Positions 24,728-33,924 of a DNA stretch of 64,000 bases are shown here, piece after piece. Made by a program: the position numbers and the translations under genes. The notes below the pieces were generated by a model, which made no database searches, had not been told where the DNA came from, and saw only the letters and a list, made by a program, of their open reading frames with translations. The first letter of the stretch is position 1. Each line of letters starts with the position of its first letter. The stretch comes from an uncultured Acidobacteriaceae bacterium (lineage in GTDB: Bacteria; Acidobacteriota; Terriglobia; Terriglobales; Acidobacteriaceae), in NCBI GenBank assembly GCA_937879855.1, contig CALFMO010000015.1:1-64000 (forward strand). Reading direction: 5' to 3'.

Positions 24728-27644
24728 GGACTCCCTTCCTGGTTAGGGGAAAATCGAGAGCAAAGGTCGTCCCGGATCCCGGATTGCTCTCTACGCGTAT
24801 TTTGCCGGCATGTTCCTGGATGATGCCGTAGGTGACAGAAAGTCCCAGACCGGTCCCGCGCTTTTGACCTTCTTTCTGCGACGTCTTTGTAGTGAAAAAT
24901 GGATCGTAAATCCGTTGGATATGTTCGGGAGCGATGCCCGAACCAGTGTCGGATACGCGGACGCTGACCATGTCGCCGTTCGTAGTGGCCACATTCAGTT
25001 TGCCGCCGCCGGGCATGGCTTCCTTGGCATTGAGAAACAGGTTCAAGAAGACCTGCTGCAGTCTTCCGGGATTTCCCTGAATCGCAGAGATTCCCGTACT
25101 CAAGTCTGACTGGACTTGAATCTTGGCGATCTTGAACTGGTGCTCCAGCAGCGCGAGCGTGTCGGTGATTACTTTGTTGATATCGACCTCGGCGAACTCA
25201 GTGCCGCTGGTACGCGAGAAGTTCAGCAGATTGTTGACAATTTCCGAAGCGCGGAAAGTTTGCCGCGTAATTTTCTCGAGCAATCCCGACTTCTGCGGAT
25301 CGCCCTGCAGTTGCTTGGCAAGCATCTGGGTGTAAGACGAAATCACGGCGAGGGGTGTGTTCACTTCGTGCGCCACGCCGGCCGCCAGCAGGCCGATCGA
25401 GGATAGTTTGTCGGCTTGGGAAAGCTGACCCTCAAGTTCGACGCGCTCGGTGATGTCGTCCATAATGACCAGGCGGCCAATCACCTGGAATGTGCGAGTC
25501 ACCAGAGGTGCAATGGCCACGTTCACGGTGCGCGTCTCGCCGGCGGGAGTCTGCAGACGGAACTTGTATAGATTGTTGATGCCCGCGTTCTGGCGGACGC
25601 GATAGAACTCCTCGACGAAATCCGCAGGAAAAATTGTCCGCACCGGCTGTGTGAGAGCCTGCCACCGAGGCAGCGCATACATGACTTCCATCTGCGCGTT
25701 CCAGCTCTCGATGCGGTCTTCCATGTCGAGCGCCATGATGCCGACGTTAATGGATTCGACAATGTTTTCGTTGAAATCCTTGAGGCGTTCGTATTCAGCA
25801 ACTTTCTGCTGTAGCGAAGCGTAGAGCCGCCCGTTCTGAATGGCGATGCCGAGATAGCCCCCGAGAGTTTCCAGCAACTCCATGTCTTCGCTGGAAAGGT
25901 AGTCGCCCTTGGTGGTCTTTCCCAAGCCGAGCACGGCGACGGTTTTCTGCTGCGCACGGCAGGAGATGTAGTAGTTCAGGTCGAGGCGGGCGATGGCGTC
26001 CTGTGATCCCGCCGTCTCGCGCGGAACCTGGTGTGTGTTCTCGAAGAACGTGTGGCCGGCGGCCTCAGGACGCGGAGCACTCAGGAAAGTCAGGTCGAGC
26101 TTTCCCATCGGATTCATGCCCACGGATTTGGAAAGCACGAATTGCTCTGACTCCTCGCCTGCCCGCAAGAAGATGGCAATGCGGTCTACCGCGAGAGTAC
26201 GCGATAGCCGGTCCAGAACGGCAGACAGCAACGTGTTTAGATCTGTTTCAGAGCCGAGCTCGCGGCCAAACTCAATCAGTGTTCGGCGGTAATCGTAGAC
26301 GGTGCGGTAGAAGGCATGGTCGACGCGATCCTGAATCCATTTGCGCACCGGGTCAAACAGAAGCGCGGTTACCACAACGGCCAGAATCAAGCCGACCGGG
26401 CCGGTACCGGGCTGCCGCATGTGGACCAGGGTGGCCACTCCGGCTACGAGCGCGAAATACATTCCCACCACGGCCGCCGCGGCCAAGGTATAAACCACGC
26501 CACGCTTGAAGATCAGGTCTACGTCCATCAGGCGGTAGCGGAAGATGGCGTATCCAAACGTGAGCGGCAGCAATCCCAGCAGCAGGACGGACAGCTTCAT
26601 CCACGTACCGGGAAGCGAGCCCATCAGATACGGGAGCACATAAAACAGCGTGTAAGGAACGATGGCGAGAATCGTTCCGCGCGTGACCCACTTCAATTGC
26701 TGGCGCAAGATGGTGGTACTCGCGAGCCTGTAGCTGTACCACAAGACGGCAGCAGCGATGATAAACAGCACCGCGCCATAGGCCATTTCCTGGCGATCCA
26801 TATCCCAGCGCAGATAACCACTTGCCTGAGCCAGGCGTAGTGCCATGATGTGTCGAACCAGAAGCGCGGCCGCCGGTACATAAGCCAGCGCGAGCACCCA
26901 AGGCCGCTGGCGAACGAACTGCCGTCGCTCCGGAAACGTCAGAACAAAGTGCAGGAACAGGGCTGGCTGCAAGACCCAGGCAACGATATTGCTCCAGTAA
27001 ATGACCCAATCGAAGTCGTTCAATTTGCCCGTGTATTTGAACGAATACGCGACAAATGAGACCAGACAAAAAACGTAGAAGTGCGTAGACCCCGGCGCGG
27101 TCCAGCGTCGAAGCAGTACGTAGATCCCGATGCCCAGGTAGATCAGGGCAATCAGGCGCAGCGAAATATTCAGAGATCGGTCAGCAGGAGCAAGGATGAC
27201 GTTGGAATCAAGGGTTACCGAGTTGCGGATCAGCGAATACGTCGCTTTGGACCACACTCCGGTGTTGTAGAGCTGGCGAACCAATCCGGGAGTGCTCTTA
27301 ATTTCCTGACCATTGACGGACACCAGTTGGTCGTCGCGCTTGATTCCCGCCTTCGCTCCCGGCCCGGCGGGATCGACGCGGTCGGCTACCAAGCGCCCAT
27401 TGTGCTCCACCCACCACACGCCGTCGTCGGGAACGGCAGAATCGCGTTCTTTCTGGAAATTGAAGCCGGCAAACACCACCGCAGCCACCGTCAACAAAAA
27501 CAAGAGGACGGCGACAAACCGAGCTTGGCTTTCCCGATTCATGGGTTTCGGTACTGGCCCCGAACCCTTAGAAGGTTGTGGAGGCGTGGGAGACACATCC
27601 CATTGATCCTCAATGAGCAACTTCGCTGCCACGTCGATTCCCAT
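24720..27644 (-). CDS. Membrane sensor histidine kinase with PDZ, 7TM-like, GAF and PAS domains
   Basis: The 974-residue kinase has a first helix at about 41-62. A periplasmic PDZ-like domain follows (ADRVDPAGPGAKAGIKRDDQLVSVNGQEI, about 85-115), then a block of seven or eight helices (about 165-425), a GAF domain (about 455-610), and a PAS domain (MALDMEDRIESWNAQMEVMYALPRWQA, about 640-740). The DHp domain has phospho-acceptor H759 in GVAHEVNTPLAVI, and the HATPase ends with GTGLGLSVTYGIIQEHAGKI. The gene signals to the NtrC-type regulator it overlaps. The PDZ plus polytopic input suggests sensing of envelope state or a lipid. The start is not secure: there is no good ribosome binding site, and an ATG at residue 35 is possible. 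Confidence 0.9.
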   Translation of the reverse strand: MGIDVAAKLLIEDQWDVSPTPPQPSKGSGPVPKPMNRESQARFVAVLLFLLTVAAVVFAGFNFQKERDSAVPDDGVWWVEHNGRLVADRVDPAGPGAKAGIKRDDQLVSVNGQEIKSTPGLVRQLYNTGVWSKATYSLIRNSVTLDSNVILAPADRSLNISLRLIALIYLGIGIYVLLRRWTAPGSTHFYVFCLVSFVAYSFKYTGKLNDFDWVIYWSNIVAWVLQPALFLHFVLTFPERRQFVRQRPWVLALAYVPAAALLVRHIMALRLAQASGYLRWDMDRQEMAYGAVLFIIAAAVLWYSYRLASTTILRQQLKWVTRGTILAIVPYTLFYVLPYLMGSLPGTWMKLSVLLLGLLPLTFGYAIFRYRLMDVDLIFKRGVVYTLAAAAVVGMYFALVAGVATLVHMRQPGTGPVGLILAVVVTALLFDPVRKWIQDRVDHAFYRTVYDYRRTLIEFGRELGSETDLNTLLSAVLDRLSRTLAVDRIAIFLRAGEESEQFVLSKSVGMNPMGKLDLTFLSAPRPEAAGHTFFENTHQVPRETAGSQDAIARLDLNYYISCRAQQKTVAVLGLGKTTKGDYLSSEDMELLETLGGYLGIAIQNGRLYASLQQKVAEYERLKDFNENIVESINVGIMALDMEDRIESWNAQMEVMYALPRWQALTQPVRTIFPADFVEEFYRVRQNAGINNLYKFRLQTPAGETRTVNVAIAPLVTRTFQVIGRLVIMDDITERVELEGQLSQADKLSSIGLLAAGVAHEVNTPLAVISSYTQMLAKQLQGDPQKSGLLEKITRQTFRASEIVNNLLNFSRTSGTEFAEVDINKVITDTLALLEHQFKIAKIQVQSDLSTGISAIQGNPGRLQQVFLNLFLNAKEAMPGGGKLNVATTNGDMVSVRVSDTGSGIAPEHIQRIYDPFFTTKTSQKEGQKRGTGLGLSVTYGIIQEHAGKIRVESNPGSGTTFALDFPLTRKGVHV

Positions 27645-28004
27645 TCTGGGACCGCTAAGTCCCGCATATAAAGCAGTTCCAAAATTATAGATGCATTTTC
27701 GAACGGCAACTATGTAATTTTGGAGGTTTCTGTGAGATTCCGTATCTAGCCTTTGACTTTGTCTCCGGGAGCCTGCTTTCCGGATACAACTCTCCGAATC
27801 GGTTATTTGTCGGCGGTTCCGGCTTCGGATCGAAAGTCAGGCATTAGAAATCCACCGCAACGCAGTGGCGGGACCGCTTGAAACTTTTCTTCAACGCAAA
27901 GCTCTGATCAGTGCGCTTGTCCAAACGGAGAAGACGTCACTTGGTGGGTGGCGTTTCCCAACGTCTAGTGCTTGCGCAATTTTGTCGACTCAAGGAGCTT
28001 TTCA
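27645..28004. other. 360-base divergent intergenic region
   Basis: It separates the leftward kinase gene from the rightward lactonase-like gene. On the minus strand a TATAAT box lies at 27684-27689, a possible -10 for the kinase, with no good -35. On the plus strand AAGGAG sits before the lactonase ATG. A GACGT...ACGTC stem with inner GGG/CCC pairing spans about 27932-27966 and could form a hairpin in the lactonase leader. No gene is seen. Confidence 0.4.
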
Positions 28005-29135
28005 ATGTTCAAGAAGTCGCATGTTTTGTTTCTTGCTGTGCTGGCGATGTGCGCAGTTTTGCCGGCCCGCAGCGATGCCCAAACCACCAATGCCGCGGGA
28101 GCAGTTTTCGTCATGACGAATGCGGCCGACACGAACGAAATCATTGCTTACCAGCGAAGTGCAGATGGATCGCTGCAGGAGGGTCGCAGCTTCCGCACGG
28201 AAGGACGGGGCAGTGGCGGGGTTACCGATCCGTTGGGCTCGCAAAGTTCGCTGACTCTCAGCCAGGATCATTCACTTCTATTTGCCGTCAATGCGGGCAG
28301 CGGCGAGATCTCCGTGTTTCGTGTTCACGGCGCGAATCTGTCCCTAACAGACAAGGAGCCCTGCGGCGGCAGTGAGCCGGTCGCGGTGGCGCAACATGGA
28401 AGCCTCGTCTATGTGGTCAACGCCGGGGCCGCCAGCAATGTGGTCGGCTTCCGCCTGGAGGACGAAGGGAAGTTAGAGCAAATTCCCGATTCCTTTGCTT
28501 TTCTGAGCACCGGCAATGCCGGGGCATCCTCGCTGGCGATCAGTCCCGACGGTCAGTTCGTGCTAGTTACAGAAAAGCTCGCCAACAGGATCGACGCATT
28601 CCAAGTCAGACCTAACGGCACCCTGGCTCCGATTGTGGTCAATCCCAGTGTCGGCCCTGGTCTGTTCTCGGTGCTCTTTGCGCCGAATGGCACAGCCCTG
28701 GCAACCGAAACCGGACCTGCCGGCGGCAACAACGCTTCGGCGATCTCGTCCTATGCTATCCACGCCGACGGGACTCTTTCCGCGATCAGCGCGAGCGTAC
28801 CTACCTCGGGTGCTGCGACGTGCTGGCATGCGATTACTCCTGACGGACACTTCGCGTTTACCTCAAACGCCGGTTCGGCGACGGTTTCCGGATTCGCCAT
28901 TGGCACGAACGGAGCCTTGACGCCGGTAGGCGGCACAATTGTCGGAATTAATCCGGCGGGGAGCACCAATCTCGACCTCGCCATTAGCGCCGACGGAAAA
29001 TTCATTTACACGCTGGACTCAGGGACAGGTAGAGTCAGCGTGTTCGGCATCAATCAGGACGGTACTCTAAACAACCTCGGCGAAGTCGGCGGGTTGACGG
29101 CTTCTGCCGGCTTCAATGGAATAGCGGCGATCTAG
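28005..29135 (+). CDS. Secreted lactonase-like beta-propeller protein
   Basis: A signal peptide (MFKKSHVLFLAVLAMCAVLPARSDA) is followed by about seven propeller blades with repeated text of the type ISPDGQFVLVTEKLANRIDAFQVRPNGTLAPI, ITPDGHFAFTSNAGSATVSGFAIGTNGALTPV and ISADGKFIYTLDSGTGRVSVFGINQDGTL. This is the 6-phosphogluconolactonase-like (Lactonase, PF10282) fold. Because it is exported, a sugar-phosphate lactonase role in the cytosol is unlikely. AAGGAG stands about nine bases before the ATG. It is a single-gene unit closed by a strong terminator. Confidence 0.85.
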   Translation: MFKKSHVLFLAVLAMCAVLPARSDAQTTNAAGAVFVMTNAADTNEIIAYQRSADGSLQEGRSFRTEGRGSGGVTDPLGSQSSLTLSQDHSLLFAVNAGSGEISVFRVHGANLSLTDKEPCGGSEPVAVAQHGSLVYVVNAGAASNVVGFRLEDEGKLEQIPDSFAFLSTGNAGASSLAISPDGQFVLVTEKLANRIDAFQVRPNGTLAPIVVNPSVGPGLFSVLFAPNGTALATETGPAGGNNASAISSYAIHADGTLSAISASVPTSGAATCWHAITPDGHFAFTSNAGSATVSGFAIGTNGALTPVGGTIVGINPAGSTNLDLAISADGKFIYTLDSGTGRVSVFGINQDGTLNNLGEVGGLTASAGFNGIAAI

Positions 29136-29184
29136 AACGGTTCCTTCTAGTTTCTACACCTTGATGAGAGAAGCGACTAGGGTG

Positions 29185-29222
29185 CCCCATTTCTCGCAGT
29201 GTGTGCGAGAAGTGGGGTTTTT
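29185..29222 (+). terminator. Rho-independent terminator after the lactonase-like gene
   Basis: A 14-bp stem (CCCCATTTCTCGCA with TGCGAGAAGTGGGG, one G-T wobble), a GTGTG loop and a run of five T form a textbook terminator 50 bases past the stop codon. The reverse strand has no T-run, so it works for rightward transcripts only. Confidence 0.93.
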
Positions 29223-29237
29223 CCAGTTGTAGGTTCA

Positions 29238-30626
29238 CTAACCGGCTTTGCGCTCCGCAGACTTGGAAGGCTCAGGAGGTTCCTCATCCCATTCAAACGA
29301 CAGTGCACGCGACGTCGTCTCAATCGGTTCTAACTCTGGAATGTCTTCGGCCACCGCGGCTCCCAGTTCTGCGAACTTCCGAGCCGACACGAGCACGCGG
29401 TTTTCCAGTGAGCCCACGGCTTGGTTGTAAGATTCGACGGCGCGGTCGAGGCTGGCGCCGACTCCTGTGATGTGCCCAGCCAGCTTGCGCAGGCGCTCGT
29501 GCAGTTCTTTACCGAGAACGCTGATCTGCTGTGCGTTGCGCGCCAACTTTTCCTGATTCCATCCATATGCGACCGCTTTCAGCAGCGCGATTAACGTTGT
29601 TGGCGACGCTGGAATTACGCGCTGCAGGACGCCTTGCTCGATGAGTCCGGGATCCTGCTCGAGTGCCGCGCTGAAAAAAGTTTCACCGGGAAGGAACATC
29701 ACAACGAATTCCGGCGTGGCTTCAAATTGTTCCCAATAGTTCTTGCCCGCCAACGTTTTCATATGGTCACGCACTTGCCGGGCATGATTGGCAAGGCATG
29801 TGCGGCGGGTCTCTTCGTCGTTCGTTTCGAAAGCGTCGAGGAAAGCTTGCAAGGGAGTCTTCGCATCGACCACCACATGCTTACCGCCAGGCAATTTCAC
29901 AATGAGATCGGGACGCAAACGTCCGCTTTCGCCGGTCACGGTTTCCTGTTCGGTGAAATCGCAGTAGGACAGCATGCCCGCAATCTCAACCACGCGCCGC
30001 AGTTGGATTTCTCCCCAGCGTCCGCGCACGCTCGGAGTACGCAAGGCGCGCACCAGGTTGCCGGTTTCCGATTGCAATTCTTTTTGCGTGGTGATGAGCG
30101 ATTGAACCTGCGCCTTTAGGTCGCCGTAGGCCTCGCCGCGCGCAACTTCCATCTGTTGAATCTGCGCGTCCACTTTTCCCAGCGATTCGCGCACGGGCGC
30201 GACCAGTTCCGCGACCGCTTTTTGGCGGGCGTCGAGATCGCCCTTGGCCTCGCTCTGAAAGCGCTTCAGGGTCTCCTGCGCAATCTGCAGAAACGACGAA
30301 TTGTTACTTTTCAAAGCGTCGGCAGCCAGCGCTTTGAAGGCATTCTGCAGGTCGGTCGCGGCGCGATCCCCAGCTTTGGTCAGCAGGTCGATCTTTTCGT
30401 TGCTGGTCTTCCGTTCGGATTCCAAGGCAGATTCCAACCGCGCCCGGCTTTCCACTAAGGCTCGCTGATCCGCCAAAAGCCGCACCAGATCGGCCTTTGA
30501 GGCCGCTAATTCCTTGTCTGTCAATGACAAACGAGCTTGCAGCGCAGCCGTGCGCGAACGCAGCGCGAGCCACGCAAGCAGCGCTCCAAACAACAGGCCA
30601 ATGCCCCCAGTGATCCCTAGTTCCAT
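29238..30626 (-). CDS. rmuC: RmuC-family DNA recombination protein
   Basis: The product has an N-terminal membrane helix (GGIGLLFGALLAWLALRS), then a long coiled coil rich in Ala/Leu/Glu/Lys (about 30-190). The RmuC nuclease-like domain follows: TPSVRGRWGEIQLRRVVEIAGM, RPDLIVKLPGGKHVVVDAKTPLQAFLDA, VVMFLPGETFFSAALEQDPGLI and SPTTLIALLKAVAYGWNQEKLARNA. At 462 residues it is normal for the family. RmuC limits inversions and rearrangements at repeats and has a restriction-endonuclease-like core (DAKTP). It is monocistronic. Confidence 0.93.
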   Translation of the reverse strand: MELGITGGIGLLFGALLAWLALRSRTAALQARLSLTDKELAASKADLVRLLADQRALVESRARLESALESERKTSNEKIDLLTKAGDRAATDLQNAFKALAADALKSNNSSFLQIAQETLKRFQSEAKGDLDARQKAVAELVAPVRESLGKVDAQIQQMEVARGEAYGDLKAQVQSLITTQKELQSETGNLVRALRTPSVRGRWGEIQLRRVVEIAGMLSYCDFTEQETVTGESGRLRPDLIVKLPGGKHVVVDAKTPLQAFLDAFETNDEETRRTCLANHARQVRDHMKTLAGKNYWEQFEATPEFVVMFLPGETFFSAALEQDPGLIEQGVLQRVIPASPTTLIALLKAVAYGWNQEKLARNAQQISVLGKELHERLRKLAGHITGVGASLDRAVESYNQAVGSLENRVLVSARKFAELGAAVAEDIPELEPIETTSRALSFEWDEEPPEPSKSAERKAG

Positions 30627-30725
30627 AGCCCCCGGTAACTTCTCGCCTTCCGGTCCAACCCCTAGCCTAGCACCAGCAACAAAGTTTGCGCTGAATCAGG
30701 GTATTAAGCCCGAAGCGAACAGGTT

Positions 30726-30796
30726 ACCCCGGACGCATTCGTCCGGGGCGGTGGCGAGTGATTTCGGCTGGCGGACGAACGCGTCCGCCGCTACGT
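30726..30796. repeat. Palindromic intergenic repeat, family 2 (variant)
   Basis: Two hairpins, CCCCGGACG-CATT-CGTCCGGGG and GGCGGACG-AACG-CGTCCGCC, lie about 25 bases apart and end in GCTACGTA. The layout (paired GC hairpins plus GCTAC tail) matches the elements at 12310 and 32641. Confidence 0.55.
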
Positions 30797-30828
30797 ACTT
30801 CAGGGGTCTCCTTAGGTAGGCCAGATTA

Positions 30829-31731
30829 ATGGATAGAACGTCCACATTGTTGTGGGGGTTGCTACTCAGCCTCGGCGCCGTGACTGCGCCCTCCGCGACA
30901 CGTCTGATGGCCTCCCCACAAGGAGCGCCGGCCCAAGCTCCCCAACGAGCTACGCTGAAACCCGCTGCCGCTACAGCTCCAAACATTCCCTTTGAAGCGT
31001 ACGACTTTCAGACCGAGGAACAACTGCTCGCATTAGCCAATCAGTCTCGACGCCAAGCCGGTGCGCCGCCGCTCAAGATTGACGAAGGTCTTTCGCGGGC
31101 GGCGCGTATTCACGCCCAGGCCATGCGGGAAGCGCGTCGACTCTCTCATCAGTTTGACGGCGAACCTGCGCTTCCGCAACGTCTCGCGGCGACAACTCAA
31201 CTCCAGCTTGAACAAGAAGGAGAAAATGTTGCGCTTGATTATGACGCCGAGCACGGACACGAACACTTGATGCTTTCTCCCCCGCATCGCGCGAACTTGC
31301 TCAATCCTGCCTACAACGTGGTGGGATTGGGTGTGGTTCGCAACGGCGACCGGCTTTACATTGTGCAGGACTTCGGATTGGCCCTCCCCAAATATTCTCC
31401 AGCGGAAGTGAAAGAGCACATTGCCGCCGCTGTAAACCAAACACGTCGCCAAAACCGGCGGCCCCAACTGCAGCGACGCGACTGGCTGGGCGCCGACGAT
31501 GCTGCCTGCTCGATGGCGCAAGCCGACAAACTTGGAACCGCGCCCGTCCTCAAGCTCGCTGAAAGCTTCAACCTGCTCACCTACACTAGCCTGCATCCGG
31601 AGAGGCTGCCTGGAGGAGCGGTCCGTGCCGTCACTGGCCGCAACCTCCGCAGTTACTCCGTGGGCACCTGCTACGGCCGAACCCAGACATATCCTACCGG
31701 GACGTACTGGGTGGTTCTGTCGCTCGAGTAA
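30829..31731 (+). CDS. Secreted CAP/SCP-domain protein
   Basis: A signal peptide (LLWGLLLSLGAVTAPSATRLMA) and an Ala/Pro-rich linker precede a CAP domain at about residues 60-190. The His and Glu residues of the cavity are seen in IHAQAMREARRLSHQFDGE, EGENVALDYDAEHGHEHLMLSPPHRANLLNPAYNVVGLGVV. CAP proteins are extracellular and have varied roles (sterol/lipid binding, protease-like). A second region of about 100 residues follows and is not recognised. The gene stands alone between two leftward genes. Confidence 0.82.
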   Translation: MDRTSTLLWGLLLSLGAVTAPSATRLMASPQGAPAQAPQRATLKPAAATAPNIPFEAYDFQTEEQLLALANQSRRQAGAPPLKIDEGLSRAARIHAQAMREARRLSHQFDGEPALPQRLAATTQLQLEQEGENVALDYDAEHGHEHLMLSPPHRANLLNPAYNVVGLGVVRNGDRLYIVQDFGLALPKYSPAEVKEHIAAAVNQTRRQNRRPQLQRRDWLGADDAACSMAQADKLGTAPVLKLAESFNLLTYTSLHPERLPGGAVRAVTGRNLRSYSVGTCYGRTQTYPTGTYWVVLSLE

Positions 31732-31769
31732 CGGAGAAACTCCACTCCCACCGTGCGGGCTCTAATCAA

Positions 31770-32621
31770 TTACTGCTTCTTCAACTCCGAAGCTTCTCGG
31801 ACTAGGAATCCCATCTTTGGGTGAGTTGGTTCCAAGTTTGGGTTAATGCCATATTCTCCGAGCGCTTCGCTGGTTACGGGCCCGATCGATGCGACCTGAG
31901 TTTTGCGCAAAGCCGCAATCAGAACGTCTTTGGAACTCATTTCCTCGGCGACCTGCAGCAGATGATGTACCTGGATTGCCGCCGTGAACAAAACGACACC
32001 GACACGTTTTGCGATCAAGTCCTTGATCGCATTTTGGAGAGGCCCGATGTCCTCGGGAAGAGCCCAATCGTAAACATGAACCGCGAGCACCTCCGCCCCA
32101 CGCTCTTGCAGGCCGCTCAGCAGGTCCTTGCTGGGAATGCCATATTCCTGGACGGCGACGCATCGGCCCCGCAGAGGTACCTTGTTGACATCGAGGACCT
32201 GCAGGATCTCGCGCCAGGTGTTCGGTTCGGGAACGTTCCAGGTGATCGGAACGCCGAGCTCTTTGAGAGCGGCGACGGGTTTGGGGCCGCGGGCTAGAAC
32301 CGAAACCTTACTGAGCGAAGAAATGAACTGATCGTGCGAACAGAACGCTTCGATGGCGCGAGCCAGCGCCCGCACGCCGACGCCGGTCAGAAAGATCACG
32401 AGATCGATCTTGCCTTCCAGAAGAGCAGTCGCGAAGCGCGAGACGTCCGACCCACTGGCTGCGGGAACTTCTCTGCTCGCAGGCACAACCATCGCACGTC
32501 CACCGTAATTCTCGATCAGTTTTGCAATTTCAGCAGAACGGCGGCTCTCAAAGGACAGGACAGTATGTCCCCCGAAGCCTCTGATGGTTCCACCTTGCTC
32601 AACAGCGACATTGCGTTCCAT
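31770..32621 (-). CDS. hemD: Uroporphyrinogen-III synthase
   Basis: HemD cyclises hydroxymethylbilane to uroporphyrinogen III in haem and corrin synthesis. The 283-residue product shows the two-lobed HemD pattern: VLSFESRRSAEIAKLIENYGGRAMVVPASREVP at the start, IFLTGVGVRALARAIEAF, ARGPKPVAALKELGVPI, VAVQEYGIPSKDLLSGLQERGAEVLAVHVYDWALPEDI and VVLFTAAIQVHHLLQVAEE, ASIGPVTSEALGEYGI. Sequence conservation in HemD is weak, but the order is clear. The frame continues 91 codons upstream through a palindromic repeat, so the ATG reading MERNVAVEQGG is used. No other haem genes are adjacent. Confidence 0.82.
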   Translation of the reverse strand: MERNVAVEQGGTIRGFGGHTVLSFESRRSAEIAKLIENYGGRAMVVPASREVPAASGSDVSRFATALLEGKIDLVIFLTGVGVRALARAIEAFCSHDQFISSLSKVSVLARGPKPVAALKELGVPITWNVPEPNTWREILQVLDVNKVPLRGRCVAVQEYGIPSKDLLSGLQERGAEVLAVHVYDWALPEDIGPLQNAIKDLIAKRVGVVLFTAAIQVHHLLQVAEEMSSKDVLIAALRKTQVASIGPVTSEALGEYGINPNLEPTHPKMGFLVREASELKKQ

Positions 32622-32640
32622 GAAGAAATCGTACCATCGC

Positions 32641-32709
32641 AGCGCCGCCGTCTCGGCGGCTCCGCGGGCGGGACGCCCGCGGGACAGCCGGCCAGAGGCC
32701 GGCGCTACT
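32641..32709. repeat. Palindromic intergenic repeat, family 2
   Basis: Three hairpins in a row, GCCGCCG-TCTCGGCGGC, CCGCGGGCG-GGA-CGCCCGCGG and GCCGGCC-AGA-GGCCGGC, are framed by AGCGCC and GGCGCTACTA. It lies directly upstream of hemD and explains the false N-terminal extension of that frame. Confidence 0.7.
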
Positions 32710-32832
32710 AAAAACTGGGCGCTCGCGCCGTCTTCGCAACCGCATGAGGAGCTTTGCCGCGACTGAACGGAAGCAACGATATTTCGAAGCCTTGTGCTAA
32801 TCTTGGCCTGCCCCTCGTCTGCAGTTCCATTC

Positions 32833-33813
32833 ATGGGATCCACAGCACAAGTCCGCTTGCCCGAGACTGCTTCGAACACCGTCCGTTTTGGCACGGCGGG
32901 CTGGTCCTACAAGGATTGGGAAGGCATTTTCTATCCTTCGGGAATGCAGCACCGTAAGGTGCATCCGCTCGAATACTTGGCGCGCTTCTTCGATACTACC
33001 GAAATCAATACGTCGTTTTACGGGCCGATTAAGGCACAGCTCGCCAAGCTGTGGTGCCGCAAGGTGGAAGAAGTGAATCCGCGCTTCTTGTTCACGGCCA
33101 AGCTTTATCGAGCCTTCACGCACTCGCCAAATGCGATGATGGAGCCTACGTCCGCCGCCTCTATTCGTCCCACCGACGAAGATGAAGCGCGCACTCGCGA
33201 AGGACTCGACGTCCTCGCCACCGAGGGCCGCCTGGGCGCGCTGCTCATTCAGTTTCCGGTTTCGTTCAAGAATACTTCGCTCAACCGAGAATATCTCGAG
33301 CGCCTGTTGCGCCAGTTCATCGAATATCCGCGTGTCGTCGAAGTGCGCGACTCCAGCTGGAACAACGAGGAGACGCTCGCGGCGTTCACGCAAAAAAACG
33401 TAGCCTTCTGCAATATCGACCAGCCCGTGCTCGGAAAATCGCTTGCCCCAACAGAACACGTAACCGCGCCCATTGCGTACGTACGGCTTCACGGACGCAA
33501 CTACGATCAGTGGTTCGATTCCGACAATAGAAACGACCGCTACAACTATCTCTACAGCGAGAAGGAACTGGTGGGCTGGAAAGAGAGAATCGCGAACGTC
33601 GCTGAGAAGGCGCAGACGACCTACGTCATTACTAACAATCATTTTGAAAGCAAGGCCGGCGTCAATGCGCTGGAGTTGAAGGCCATGGTCACGGGCAAAC
33701 GAGTGGCCGCGCCGCCAACGCTGGTCAAGAAATATCCGGAGTTGAGAAGATTCGCTGATCCCGCCGAAGATTTTGGCGGTCCTGCCAGCCCACAACTGCC
33801 ATTGCTCGCCTGA
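32833..33813 (+). CDS. DUF72 family TIM-barrel protein
   Basis: The product begins TVRFGTAGWSYKDWEGIFYP, the DUF72 hallmark. FDTTEINTSFYGP, FTAKLYRAFTHS, GALLIQFPVSFKNT, VVEVRDSSWNN, AYVRLHGRNYDQWF and TYVITNNHFESKAGVNALELK follow in the family order. At 326 residues it is slightly longer than most (about 240-280). The biochemical role of DUF72 is not settled. The first in-frame ATG giving a protein-like start is used; an upstream start would add 13 unlikely residues. An open frame on the opposite strand over the same DNA is a shadow. Confidence 0.88.
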   Translation: MGSTAQVRLPETASNTVRFGTAGWSYKDWEGIFYPSGMQHRKVHPLEYLARFFDTTEINTSFYGPIKAQLAKLWCRKVEEVNPRFLFTAKLYRAFTHSPNAMMEPTSAASIRPTDEDEARTREGLDVLATEGRLGALLIQFPVSFKNTSLNREYLERLLRQFIEYPRVVEVRDSSWNNEETLAAFTQKNVAFCNIDQPVLGKSLAPTEHVTAPIAYVRLHGRNYDQWFDSDNRNDRYNYLYSEKELVGWKERIANVAEKAQTTYVITNNHFESKAGVNALELKAMVTGKRVAAPPTLVKKYPELRRFADPAEDFGGPASPQLPLLA

Positions 33814-33924
33814 AGTCACTCCTTGTTGGACGGAACTTTTCATCTGGATCACGGCTGGTTGCCGGCGGAATTGCATCCTCTGACCGCTTGCGGTACACTC
33901 GCGCCGTCCGTTGAGGAGGCGTCT

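Noticed and set aside
27840..27990. Possible c-di-GMP-I (GEMM) riboswitch before the lactonase-like gene
   Set aside because: AACGCAAAGC resembles a piece of the GEMM core, but the GGCAAACC part, the GNRA stem and the second stem are missing. A simple hairpin remains possible.
32797..33876. 359-codon open frame on the minus strand
   Set aside because: It is the shadow of the DUF72 gene, which shows family motifs throughout; the minus product is Arg/Leu-rich without any recognisable motif.
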